DNA from: Longimicrobium sp.
GTDB taxonomy: Bacteria; Gemmatimonadota; Gemmatimonadetes; Longimicrobiales; Longimicrobiaceae
NCBI RefSeq assembly: GCF_035474595.1
Contig: NZ_DATIND010000001.1
Coordinates: 1 to 64,000, forward strand
Reading direction: 5' to 3'
DNA: 64,000 nucleotides
A program made the position numbers and the translations under genes. The notes under the pieces are model-generated. The model made no database searches. It saw only the letters and a list, made by a program, of their open reading frames with translations, and was not told the DNA's origin. The first letter of the stretch is position 1, and every line of letters starts with the position of its first letter. Of the stretch, positions 1 through 8,496 are shown in pieces.

Positions 1-367
1 TCCCGGCCCTCCGGGCGCGCATCCCTTCTATGAGCACGCGCCGGTGTCAAGGGCCTGGAGGAGGGCAAAACCCGCCTCAGGGGCAGTTGTGCGTCTTTCT
101 GCCCCACTGCGATTCAATGGCACCGCCGCACTGCGGGCCGCTTCCCCTCGGGCGCCCGGGGGGACTCCACTCCCCCCGCGGTCCACCTTCTATCCGTGCC
201 GGCCCAGGGCCGGTCACCACATTCTCTATTCGCCGCAAGGCGAGTCTGGGAAGCACGGGGCGAGGGACCCCATCTCACGCTCGGACAGCCAAGCCGCCCC
301 GGGATTGCTCCGGGCCCTCGCACCCGCTCGTGCGGTGCCTTGTGCTACACGTCCCTCGGTTGCCGGG
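1..367 (-). ncRNA. Candidate bridge/seek RNA region of the IS110 element
   Basis: This 367-base stretch downstream of the transposase stop has no convincing gene but is rich in short perfect hairpins: 199-213, 231-242 (cgcc, gcaa loop, ggcg), 298-314 and 319-334. IS110/IS1111 elements are known to encode a guide RNA in a non-coding end, and in the IS1111 group that end is downstream of the transposase. Position and structure fit. The guide loops cannot be assigned without donor and target alignments. Confidence 0.3.
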
Positions 368-1531
368 CTACACCGTCTGCTGCCGCGGCCGCGTCTTCAG
401 CACCGCGCCCGCCGGCGGCGTCCCGGTCTGCAGGTACTTCCACAGCTCGATCAGGAGCTTCCGCGCCAGCGCCACGATCCCGATCTTCCGCAGCCGCGGG
501 CTGCCGTGGCCGTATCGCTCCTGGTACCATCGGCTCAGATCACTGTCCGGCTGGTACCGCAGCCATCCCCAGGCGATCTCGATCGCGACCGAGCGCATCC
601 ACCGGTTTCCCGCCTTGCAGATCCCCTGCTCCCGCCGGTCCGCCCCGCTCTGGTACGGCGTCGGGGTCAGCCCCGCCAGACCGCCGATCTGCCTCCGGTT
701 CTTGAACCCCCGCCAGGCGAAGAACTCGAGTGAGTACAGCCACGATGCGTTCGGTCCCATCCCCCGCAGCTGAATGAGCTTGCGCGCGCACTCCGAGCCG
801 CTGTCCTTCCCGTTGCGCAGCAGCTCCCGCCGCTGCTTCTCCAGTTCGGCGATCCGCCGCTGCAGCTGCTCCCGCTCCTGCCAGTCCTGCTCCACCCGCG
901 CCTTGAGCCACCGTGGCAGCTCCTTCCCGTTCCACAGCCGCAGCCGCTCCAGCACCCGCGGCAGCTCCACGATTTCCTTCAGCCGCACGCCCACCGTGGC
1001 CAGCAGCCCCTTGATCCGGTTCGTCACCGCCGTGCGCGCGCCCTTGGCTGTCTTCAGCGCCCGGTGCAGGTGGCGGCGGTCCTCTTCCTCTTCCGTCGGA
1101 ACCCGCACCACCCGGAACGCCCGCCGGTCTCCCGACACGTACCGCAGCAGCTGGTTCACCAGCTTCTCCGCGTCCAGCCGGTCCGTCTTCGCCCGCCTCG
1201 ACCGCCGGCTCACCTCGATCGCGGCCGAGTCCACCACCTGGTTCTTCACTCCGAGCAGCTCCAGCGCCCGGTGGATCCAGAACCCATCCCGTCCCGCCTC
1301 GTAGCAGCTCACCACCCGCACGTCCGCCGACAGCTTGAAGCGCGCCTTCGCCGCCGCGATCTCCTTCTTCACCGCTTCCATCTCGCCCGCCGCCACCGTC
1401 CGATGACGCGGTGGTTGCCCCAGCGCAGGGCTGAACGCCATCTTCCACTCCGTGGCGCCAAGCTCGAAGCCGATCGCCAGCACCAGCGTGTCCCCGCCCG
1501 CCGCGGTTCCCGAGGCCGTCGTGGTTCCCAT
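368..1531 (-). CDS. IS110-family transposase (387 aa)
   Basis: Transposase expected to catalyse RNA-guided recombination of its element. The N-terminal RuvC-like (DEDD) domain is visible: E78 in CYEAGRDGF, and D117 and D120 in KTDRLDAEKL. The usual first Asp is replaced by Glu (E23 in AIGFELG), which I recall as typical of one IS110 subgroup rather than a defect. A long charged helical region follows. The C-terminal domain (formerly called transposase_20) has GLAGLTPTPYQSG, containing the candidate catalytic Ser, and KAGN. Full length with no frameshift, so probably functional. The ATG at 1531 has AGGAGG just upstream, inside a hairpin that may limit translation. Confidence 0.93.
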   Translation of the reverse strand: MGTTTASGTAAGGDTLVLAIGFELGATEWKMAFSPALGQPPRHRTVAAGEMEAVKKEIAAAKARFKLSADVRVVSCYEAGRDGFWIHRALELLGVKNQVVDSAAIEVSRRSRRAKTDRLDAEKLVNQLLRYVSGDRRAFRVVRVPTEEEEDRRHLHRALKTAKGARTAVTNRIKGLLATVGVRLKEIVELPRVLERLRLWNGKELPRWLKARVEQDWQEREQLQRRIAELEKQRRELLRNGKDSGSECARKLIQLRGMGPNASWLYSLEFFAWRGFKNRRQIGGLAGLTPTPYQSGADRREQGICKAGNRWMRSVAIEIAWGWLRYQPDSDLSRWYQERYGHGSPRLRKIGIVALARKLLIELWKYLQTGTPPAGAVLKTRPRQQTV

Positions 1532-1573
1532 AAGCTCCTCCTGGTTGAGTGACTTCCTCCAGGTTCAGCTTAT
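1530..1573 (-). promoter_or_regulatory. Hairpin occluding transposase RBS and start
   Basis: An inverted repeat (arms 1530-1544 and 1559-1573; ATAAGCT and CCTGG pair with AGCTTAT and CCAGG, with a 3-base internal mismatch) covers the AGGAGG Shine-Dalgarno and part of the ATG. In the transcript it would fold over the ribosome-binding site. Translational masking that prevents expression from read-through RNA is known for other IS families. Its role here is inferred. Confidence 0.4.
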
Positions 1574-1823
1574 CACCACGGCGGCCTCGCTCACATGGAA
1601 TCTCACGCGGGCGGCGGCGCGAGGGTGGCCCGCCCCCTCGCGTGTCTCCTTCACCATTCAGCCCCGCCGCCGGACGCTCTGGATGCAACTGGCACGGCGG
1701 CACGGGTTTAGCGTCGGAGGCGGGTCCGGCTCCGGGCCATCCCGGGCGGAATCCGCCGCGGCGAAGCGCGCCGGAGGCGGGATCCGGGCCACGCGTCGAC
1801 CATTGCAAGCAAGTGAGGGAAGC

Positions 1824-3707
1824 ATGAAGTACCGCAGTCTGGCGGGAGTGCTGCTTGCCGCGGCGCTGGCCGCGTGCAGCGGCGGCGACGCCACCGGGCC
1901 CTCGGGCGGCACCATCAGCGTGCAGCCCAACCCCGTCACGGTGGCCGTGGGCGACACCGTGCGCCTGAACGTCACGGCCTCGGGCGCCGTCACCTTCCGC
2001 AGCCTGAACCCCGCGATCGCCACGGTCAGCTCGGCGGGCACCGTCACCGGCGTGTCGGTGGGCGCCACGCAGATCGTGGTCGAGTCCGGCAGCCGCTCCG
2101 ACACCGTGGCCGTGAACGTGGTGGCCGGCGACGTGGCGCGCACCTTCAACGTGAACACCGACCAGGCCTGCGGCGACCCGCTGCTGGTGGGCTTCCGCAC
2201 CGCCGCCGTGGGACAGCACGTGATCCTCATGGAGGACACGCGCAACCCCCCGGGCGGCTTCACCTCGGCCGAATACCAGGAGATCGCCAACCGCTTCGAC
2301 ACGCTGGTGTGGCCCACCGACGTGCAGGCGTTCGGCGCGCCCACCGACATCGACAACAACGGCAAGGTCATCGTCCTCTTCACCCGCGCGGTGAACGAGC
2401 TGACCCCCGCGAACGTGAACTTCGTCGTGGGCGGCTTCTTCTTCTCGCGCGACCTGTTCCCCCACACCGCCACCACGCAGCTGCAGGGGTGCGAGGGAAG
2501 CAACCTGGGCGAGATGTTCTACATGCTGGCGCCGGACCCGCAGGGCACCATCAACGGGAACGAGCGCACCGCCCAGTACGTCAGCAACACCACCATCGGC
2601 ACGCTGGCGCACGAGCTCCAGCACCTGATCAACTCGTCGCGCCGGCTGTTCGTGAACAACGCGCCCACCTTCGAGGCGGTGTGGCTGGACGAGGGGCTGG
2701 CGCACATCGCCGAGGAGCTGAATTTCTACGCGGCCTCGGGGCTGGGGCCGCGGCAGAACATCGGGCAGAGCACGCTGTTCGCCTCGCAGACGCGGGTCGA
2801 CGCCTTCAACGAGTTCGGCATCGCCAACTTCGGCCGCTTCGGCGAGTACCTGCGCAACCCGCCGCCCAACTCGCCGTACGCCGACAACGACTCGCTGGCC
2901 ACCCGCGGCGCCGCCTGGAGCCTGCTGCGCTACTCGGCCGACCGGAAGGGCGCGGGCGACCAGCCGTTCTTCAACGCGCTGGTGAACTCGGCCGACAGCG
3001 GGCTGGTGAACCTGGGCAAGGTGGTGGGCCCGGAGCTGGGCGCGTACGTGCGCGACTGGCAGGTGGCCAACTACGCCGACGACGCGGTTACCGGCGCCGA
3101 GGCGCGCTTCCAGCACCCGAGCTGGAACTTCCGCGACCTGTACTCCAACAAGGCGTTCGGCGGCTACCCGCTGCAGGTGAACGCGCTGGTGTCGGGGAGC
3201 ACGCGCACGGCCACCATCCGCTCCGGCTCGGCCGCCTACTACCGCTTCGGCGTGGCCTCGGGCGCCACGGCGGACGTGCGCGTCTCGGCCGCGGGGACCA
3301 CGGTGGCGAACGCGTGCACGCCGGTGACGCTCTCGGTGGGCCAGGCGGTGCAGGTCGACGCCGCGACCACCGCCGCCTTCTGCGTGGCGGGCGGCACGGG
3401 GAGCGACTACGTGCTGGTGGTGGGCTACCCCGTGCTGTCGACCGGCAGGACCGCCGCGGTCGCGGTGGTGGGCACCAACGTGACGGCGGTGAGCGGCGGG
3501 CCCACGCCCAACCGGCTGCCGGGGATCTCCGGCCCCGCCTTCACCCCGTTCACCGCGGTGGGTGGCGACGGCGGGTTCGAGCTGGCGCTGCGCCGCCGCG
3601 AGCGCGCGGAGCTGTCGCCGCTGATCGGCCGCCGCGGAGCCAGCGCGAGCATCGCCGCGGCGGTGGCGCCGACGGGGGTGACGCTGACGCTGATGCGCAC
3701 GCGGTAA
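1824..3707 (+). CDS. Lipoprotein metallopeptidase, M30 (hyicolysin)-like, with Ig-like domain
   Basis: A 627-residue surface or periplasmic lipoprotein. The signal peptide ends in LAAC (Cys18). Residues about 30-110 form a BIG2-type bacterial Ig-like domain with the usual SLNPAIATVSSAGTVTG pattern. The following domain carries a zincin motif, HELQH (H263 to H267), then WLDEGLAHIAEEL, as in M30 peptidases. The C-terminal 150 residues look like beta domains. The ATG at 1824 was chosen because it follows AGGGA and starts the signal peptide; the frame stays open upstream to 1452 but that part is not protein-like. A closely similar paralogue lies at 5192-7123. Substrate unknown. Confidence 0.8.
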   Translation: MKYRSLAGVLLAAALAACSGGDATGPSGGTISVQPNPVTVAVGDTVRLNVTASGAVTFRSLNPAIATVSSAGTVTGVSVGATQIVVESGSRSDTVAVNVVAGDVARTFNVNTDQACGDPLLVGFRTAAVGQHVILMEDTRNPPGGFTSAEYQEIANRFDTLVWPTDVQAFGAPTDIDNNGKVIVLFTRAVNELTPANVNFVVGGFFFSRDLFPHTATTQLQGCEGSNLGEMFYMLAPDPQGTINGNERTAQYVSNTTIGTLAHELQHLINSSRRLFVNNAPTFEAVWLDEGLAHIAEELNFYAASGLGPRQNIGQSTLFASQTRVDAFNEFGIANFGRFGEYLRNPPPNSPYADNDSLATRGAAWSLLRYSADRKGAGDQPFFNALVNSADSGLVNLGKVVGPELGAYVRDWQVANYADDAVTGAEARFQHPSWNFRDLYSNKAFGGYPLQVNALVSGSTRTATIRSGSAAYYRFGVASGATADVRVSAAGTTVANACTPVTLSVGQAVQVDAATTAAFCVAGGTGSDYVLVVGYPVLSTGRTAAVAVVGTNVTAVSGGPTPNRLPGISGPAFTPFTAVGGDGGFELALRRRERAELSPLIGRRGASASIAAAVAPTGVTLTLMRTR

Positions 3708-3730
3708 CCAGGCGGCATCGTCCAGACAGA

Positions 3731-3772
3731 AAGCCCCTCCCCGGATCACCGGGAAGGGGCTTCTCTCTTTCG
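3731..3772 (+). terminator. Intrinsic terminator after M30-like gene
   Basis: Stem with arms aagcccct...aggggctt, one imperfect pair and an 8-base loop, followed by TTCTCTCTTT. It starts 24 bases after the stop codon. Confidence 0.75.
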
Positions 3773-3834
3773 AGGGTAGTGCCGACGTTCGCGTGTCTCC
3801 TCATCAACCATCGCGCAGCCCGACATCGTCATGC

Positions 3835-3905
3835 CTCACGCGGAGACGCGGAGACGCGGAGGTGCAGGGCCCACACCTCCGCGTCTCTCCGCGTCTCCGC
3901 GTGAG
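3835..3905. repeat. Long inverted repeat built from CGCGGAGA units
   Basis: Arms 3835-3864 and 3874-3905 are almost perfect reverse complements and each is made of short CGCGGAGA direct repeats. The repeat sits between two convergent genes (M30-like and argF) and could terminate both transcripts, though no T-run follows. It may also belong to a dispersed repeat family. Confidence 0.6.
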
Positions 3906-3937
3906 ATTCCGCGATGCCTGGAGCGCGCGGGGAAAGG

Positions 3938-4861
3938 TCAGGCGGCGCCGGGCGCCATCACCTTCACCATGATGGCCTTCTGCGCGTGCAGGCGGTTCTC
4001 GGCCTCGTCGAACACGCGGCTGCGCGGGCCCTCGATCACCGCGTCGGACACCTCCTCGCCGCGGTGCGCGGGAAGGCAGTGCAGGAAGATGGAGCGCTGA
4101 GAGGCGCGGCCCATCAGCGCCTCATCCACGATGTAGCCCTGGAAGTCGCGCAGGCGCTTCTGCGACTCTTCCTCCTGCCCCATCGAGGTCCACACATCGG
4201 TGTTCACCACGTCGGCGCCCTCCACCGCCTCGCGCGGGTCGTGCGTGACCACGATCTTCGTGGCCGACTGGGCGCGGGCCAGGATCTCCGCGTCGGGCTC
4301 GTACCCGGCCGGGAAGGCCAGGCGCAGCTCGAAGCCCAGGCGGTAGGCGGCGTTCAGCCAGGAGTTGGCCATGTTGTTCCCGTCGCCCACCCACGCCACC
4401 TTCACCGGCTCCAGCTCCGGCCCGAACTCCTGGCGGATGGTCTGCAGGTCGGCCATGATCTGGCAGGGGTGCAGAAGGTCGGTGAGCCCGTTGATGACCG
4501 GGATGGAGCCGTAGCGCGCCAGGTCGTCCACGTCGGACTGCGCGAAGGTGCGGATCATGATCCCGTCCACCATCCGCGACAGCACCCGCGCGGTGTCGGC
4601 CAGCGGCTCGCCGCGCCCCAGCTGGATGTCGCGGCTGGAAAGGAAGAGCGCGTGCCCGCCCAGCTGGTACGTGCCCACCTCGAACGACACCCGCGTGCGG
4701 GTGGAGCTCTTGGCGAAGATCATGGCCAGCGTGCGGCCCTCCAGCGGCCGGGCCGTGTACTCGCCGCGCTTCATTCGCGCGGCCAGGTCCAGCGTGTCGA
4801 GCAGCTCCTCCCGCGAGAAGTCGGGGATGGAGACGAAGTGGCGCACCGGGCGTTCGGGCAT
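3938..4861 (-). CDS. argF: Ornithine carbamoyltransferase
   Basis: Catalyses carbamoyl phosphate + L-ornithine to L-citrulline + phosphate in arginine biosynthesis, in the cytosol. At 307 residues it has normal family length. The carbamoyl-phosphate loop is KSSTRTR (residues 51-57), followed by HPCQ (131-134), the ornithine-binding DVWTSMGQE loop (222-230) and the catalytic HCLP (261-264). It starts at ATG 4861 (MPERPVRHF). It stands alone between two M30-like lipoprotein genes, with no other arginine gene in view, so it is probably monocistronic. An arginine catabolic role cannot be excluded from sequence, but the biosynthetic role is the default. Confidence 0.95.
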   Translation of the reverse strand: MPERPVRHFVSIPDFSREELLDTLDLAARMKRGEYTARPLEGRTLAMIFAKSSTRTRVSFEVGTYQLGGHALFLSSRDIQLGRGEPLADTARVLSRMVDGIMIRTFAQSDVDDLARYGSIPVINGLTDLLHPCQIMADLQTIRQEFGPELEPVKVAWVGDGNNMANSWLNAAYRLGFELRLAFPAGYEPDAEILARAQSATKIVVTHDPREAVEGADVVNTDVWTSMGQEEESQKRLRDFQGYIVDEALMGRASQRSIFLHCLPAHRGEEVSDAVIEGPRSRVFDEAENRLHAQKAIMVKVMAPGAA

Positions 4862-5191
4862 GGCAGGACTCGGTCGGGCGTTCAGCGAGGGACGGATCGG
4901 GCGGCGGAAGATAGCATCCGTTCCGCGGGCGGACCACACCCGGGGAACACGCCTCGCGCGCGCGAGTACAAGTGCGTTCTCCGCATCAGGTTGTGGCATT
5001 CCGGCACGTCCCCCCGCGGACGCGCCCCCCGCGGGGGCGCCTTCCTTTTCGGGACGGCTGTTCCTACACTTGTCGGCGGCACGGCCTGGCAACGGCCGGC
5101 CGCGGCGTCCCGGCGGCGCCGCCCCGGACGTTCTCTCCGGTGTCCGCGCACGCAGCGCGGCCCACGCTCCCTCACACATCCCGAGCCCATC
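4862..5191. other. Divergent intergenic region argF / M30-like paralogue
   Basis: No gene. It must hold divergent promoters. A GC-rich hairpin lies at 5022-5040 (gcgcccccc/gcgggggcgc) followed by TTCCTTTTC, which reads like a weak plus-strand terminator or a leader structure. A weak plus-strand promoter is possible (TTCCTT at 5042, 17-base spacer, TACACT at 5066). Neither is secure. Confidence 0.3.
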
Positions 5192-7123
5192 ATGAAGCGC
5201 ACCCTCCCGGTCCTCCTCCTGGCCCTGGCCGGGCTGGCGGCCTGCAAGGACGGAACCGGCTCCAGCTCCAGCATCGCCGAGCTGGTGATCGAGCCCAGCA
5301 CCTATTTCCTGAGCCAGGGCGACACGGTGCGCCTGACGGCGGTGGGGATCGACGACGAGCAGAAGTTCGTGGGCATCACCGGCGCCTCGTACAAGAGCAC
5401 CAACCCGTCGGTGGCCAGCGTGACCGGCGACGGCAAGGTCACCGCGCTGGCGGTGGGCACCGCGCAGATCGTGGGGAAGGCCGAGGGCCGCGCCGACACG
5501 GCCACCATCAACGTGACCGCCACCGCCAACATCCGCACCTTCAACGTGGACGCGGTGGGCATCACCGGGTGCGACCAGCCGGTCTACCACAGCGCGCGCC
5601 AGGTGGCCAGCGCCGCGCACGTGCTGATCTACGAGGACACCAACAACCCGGCGGGCGGCTTCACCGCCGCCGAGTACCAGGCGATCGCCAACGAGTTCGA
5701 TGCCACCATCTACCCCACCGACCTGGCCAACTTCGGCACGCCCACGGACCTGGACGGCAACGGCAAGGTCATCATCCTGTACACCCGCGCGGTGAACGAG
5801 CTGACGCCGCCGGGGGCCGGCTTCGTGTACGGCGGCTTCTTCTATCCGCGCGACGCCTTCCCGCGCACGCCCACCACCGAGCTGGACGCCTGCCCCACCA
5901 GCAACGTGTCGGAGATGTTCTACCTGCTCTCGGCGGACCCCTCGGGGAGCATCAACGGGCACGTGCGCAGCAAGGACTACGTCCGCGAGAATACGCTGAC
6001 CACCACCGCGCACGAGCTGCAGCACCTGATCAACTACTCGCGCCGCCTGTACGTGAACAAGGTTCGCGAGGACGAGGAGGTGTGGCTGGACGAGGGGCTG
6101 TCGCACATCGCCGAGGAGCTGGCCTACTACGCCGAGAGCGGCCACGCGCCGCGGCAGAACATCGACCGCGCGCAGATCTTCGCGTCCACGCAGCAGACCA
6201 GCCTGTTCGAGGAGTTCCAGGGGCAGAACCTGGGGCGCTACGAGACGTACCTGCGCGACCCGTCGTCGAACTCGCCGTACGCCAACAACGACGAGCTGGA
6301 AACGCGCGGCGCCACCTGGAACTTCCTGCGCTACGCCGCCGACCGCCGCAACGGCAACGACGCCGCGCTCTGGTTCGCGCTGGCCAACGGCACCAGCGTG
6401 GGGCTGAACAACCTGTCCAACGCGCTGGGCACCGACCCCGTGGCCCTGGCGCGCGACTGGGCGGTGTCGGTGTACACCGACGACGCGGGGATTCCCGTGG
6501 CGCCGCAGTTCACGCAGCCCAGCTGGAACTTCCGCGACATCTTCCGCGCCACCACCGGGGGCGTGTACCCGCTGCGGGTGCTCGCGCTGGCGAACGGGGC
6601 CAATAACGTGTCGGTGAAGTCCGGCTCGGCGGCGTACTACAAGTTCGCGGTGGCGCCCGGGCAGCAGGCCGACGTGCGCGTGGCGCAGTCGGGGACCACC
6701 GTGGGCGGGGCCTGCACGGTGCTGAACCTGGCGGTGGGCCAGGTGCAGCAGGTGGTGATGAGCGGCGGGGTGGCGCTCTGCCCCACCGGCGGCGCGGCGG
6801 GGGCCGAGTACGTGGTCATCCCCTTCTACGGCTCGGCCACGCAGGATGCCACCATCTCGCTGACGCTGACGGCGCAGAGCGTGGGCACGGCAGTGGGTCC
6901 GCCGAACCCCAGCAAGTCGCTGGATCTGTCGGCGAGCGGCGTGTCGCCGTTCCCGCTCGACCGGATGTCCCTTCCGCAGGGCGGCGGGTTGGACCTGCAG
7001 ATGCGGCTGCGCGGCCAGCGCCTGATGCAGACGCTCGCCGGCGGCCGCAAGGGCCCGCGCATGGCCGTCAACGGAGTCGACGGCCCCGGCGGCGTGACGG
7101 TGAACATCGTCCGCACCAAGTAG
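5192..7123 (+). CDS. Lipoprotein metallopeptidase, M30 (hyicolysin)-like, paralogue 2
   Basis: A 643-residue lipoprotein with signal peptide and LAAC lipobox (Cys18). It has the same order as the protein at 1824: a BIG2-like domain (about 30-125), a peptidase domain with HELQH (H274 to H278) and WLDEGLSHIAEEL, then C-terminal beta domains. The two proteins align throughout, including the SGSAAYY and PSWNFRD segments, so they arose by duplication. The ATG at 5192 starts the signal peptide; the open frame upstream overlaps the intergenic region antisense to argF's 5' side and is not coding. A strong terminator follows 28 bases downstream, making the gene monocistronic. Probably an exported zinc protease; substrate unknown. 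Confidence 0.8.
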   Translation: MKRTLPVLLLALAGLAACKDGTGSSSSIAELVIEPSTYFLSQGDTVRLTAVGIDDEQKFVGITGASYKSTNPSVASVTGDGKVTALAVGTAQIVGKAEGRADTATINVTATANIRTFNVDAVGITGCDQPVYHSARQVASAAHVLIYEDTNNPAGGFTAAEYQAIANEFDATIYPTDLANFGTPTDLDGNGKVIILYTRAVNELTPPGAGFVYGGFFYPRDAFPRTPTTELDACPTSNVSEMFYLLSADPSGSINGHVRSKDYVRENTLTTTAHELQHLINYSRRLYVNKVREDEEVWLDEGLSHIAEELAYYAESGHAPRQNIDRAQIFASTQQTSLFEEFQGQNLGRYETYLRDPSSNSPYANNDELETRGATWNFLRYAADRRNGNDAALWFALANGTSVGLNNLSNALGTDPVALARDWAVSVYTDDAGIPVAPQFTQPSWNFRDIFRATTGGVYPLRVLALANGANNVSVKSGSAAYYKFAVAPGQQADVRVAQSGTTVGGACTVLNLAVGQVQQVVMSGGVALCPTGGAAGAEYVVIPFYGSATQDATISLTLTAQSVGTAVGPPNPSKSLDLSASGVSPFPLDRMSLPQGGGLDLQMRLRGQRLMQTLAGGRKGPRMAVNGVDGPGGVTVNIVRTK

Positions 7124-7150
7124 TTCGCTCGCCTGCAGGGAGATGGAACG

Positions 7151-7187
7151 AAGCCCCCGCCGTCGATCTCGACGGCGGGGGCTTTTT
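7151..7187 (+). terminator. Strong intrinsic terminator
   Basis: A perfect 15-base stem (aagcccccgccgtcg paired with its complement, 4-base loop) followed by TTTTTC. It ends the 5192-7123 transcript. Confidence 0.9.
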
Positions 7188-7206
7188 CGTGGCGGCAGGT
7201 CCGGGT

Positions 7207-8220
7207 TCAGTAGGTGAGCCCCGGATCGGGGGGAATCAGCGGCCCGGAGCAGTCGCGGCAAGCGTACTGGTACACGTCGATCGTGGCCTCGGCGGACACT
7301 CCGTCGACCGACGCCCGGATGACGGCGGTGCCCGCGGCCTTGGCCGTGATCTTCCCCGTCTGGTCCACCGTGGCGACGGAGGCGTTCGAGCTCGTCCAGG
7401 TGACCGGCTTGGAGATGAAGTTGCCGGCCGCGTCCTTCACGGTGGCCGTGATCTGGTACGTTCCCCCGATGCTTCCCACGATCCGGCTGACGCTCAGCGT
7501 GACGCTGGCCGCAAGCGGGCCGGCCGGGTTCACCGTGATCGTGGCTACGGCGTTGCGCCCCAGGAAGCTGGTGCGGATCACGGTGGTGCCGGCGCTCTTC
7601 CCCGCCACCACCACGTTGATGCCCGGGCCGTTCGCGCCACCCGCGGCAACGGTGGCGATGGCGGGGTTGTCGCTCGTGAACACCGGCTGGCTGGGCCAGT
7701 CGCCCGAGGGGATCTTCTGCAGCGTGGGCTCGTACGCCTCGAAGTACAGCGTGGTGGAGGAGCCCGCGGTTACCGTGGCGTGGTCGGTCAGGAACAGGTT
7801 CGCCGGCGCGATGGTCACGGAGACGGGATACGTGGCATCGCCGATCTCCCCGATGAAGGTGGCCGAGGTCTGCGACGCATCCTTCGCCTGCACCGTGGGC
7901 TGCTGCCCGCCCGATACGATGAGCACGGGCCCGGTCTGCGCGCGGAAGTTGGTGATGCAGGTGGTGATGTCGCGCACCCGGTACTTCTGCCCCGCGACGA
8001 GCGACGCCGACGCGCTGGAGCCGTCGGACACGCGCGTCCACGCGAGGCTGGGAGAGCAGCTGGCCGACTCCAGATCGGCCGGGTTGGAGATGACGGCCGC
8101 GGGGCCGCGGGCGGAGCGCTGCGGGAGGGTGGAGTCGCCGCCGCAGCCGGCCGCCCAGGGAAGGGCGAGGAGGGCGAGCGCCGCGGAGGCGCGGCGGGCG
8201 AGGATGCTGCGTGTCTGCAT
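7207..8220 (-). CDS. Lipoprotein with bacterial Ig-like (BIG2) domains
   Basis: A 337-residue predicted lipoprotein: signal peptide ending in WAAGC (Cys26) and then beta-rich sequence. At least two Ig-like segments are recognisable in the second half. The last (about 235-320) has the BIG2 signature VTWTSSNASVATVDQTGKI followed by AAGTAVIRAS, and an earlier one has FTSDNPAIATVAAGG. The tail contains a CRDC pair and a proline-rich end. No catalytic motif is seen. It is likely a surface-exposed structural or adhesive protein. It converges on the M30-like gene and has its own intergenic region upstream. Confidence 0.8.
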   Translation of the reverse strand: MQTRSILARRASAALALLALPWAAGCGGDSTLPQRSARGPAAVISNPADLESASCSPSLAWTRVSDGSSASASLVAGQKYRVRDITTCITNFRAQTGPVLIVSGGQQPTVQAKDASQTSATFIGEIGDATYPVSVTIAPANLFLTDHATVTAGSSTTLYFEAYEPTLQKIPSGDWPSQPVFTSDNPAIATVAAGGANGPGINVVVAGKSAGTTVIRTSFLGRNAVATITVNPAGPLAASVTLSVSRIVGSIGGTYQITATVKDAAGNFISKPVTWTSSNASVATVDQTGKITAKAAGTAVIRASVDGVSAEATIDVYQYACRDCSGPLIPPDPGLTY

Positions 8221-8496
8221 GGGGACCCGGATCGGGTGGGGGGTGTGGTGCGCCGGACTTCGGCGCCGCCAGCCCGGCGGTGCTCCGCTGGGCCTGCGCC
8301 GAACGTAAACGAGGCCCGCGAATCCGGTTCAACCGCTTCCCGCCACCCGCGGGACAAAGCTGTGTCTGCGGGACAAACCCATGTTTTTCGAGCCCGCGCG
8401 ACGGCGCGTTCCACCCCTCGCGGGAGACGGAGAGTGCGCCACGGAAGTGCATCCCACCCAAGCCTCTACGCACTCCCGCACTCCCGCACTTCTTTT

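Larger units (their letters stand above)
1..1573 (-). mobile_element. IS110-family insertion sequence (ends not defined)
   Basis: The span holds a complete IS110-type transposase on the minus strand, a structured non-coding stretch on its 3' side (1-367) and a 5' leader hairpin (1530-1573). IS110 elements usually lack terminal inverted repeats and do not always duplicate their target, so the ends cannot be set from one copy. The 3' side may continue beyond base 1. The limits given are the minimum supported span. Confidence 0.5.

Noticed and set aside
540-3749. 1069-codon minus-strand frame antisense to the first M30-like gene
   Set aside because: Runs through the IS110 transposase in another frame and over a clear lipoprotein gene. 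The product is Arg/Gly/His-rich low complexity typical of GC-rich shadow frames.
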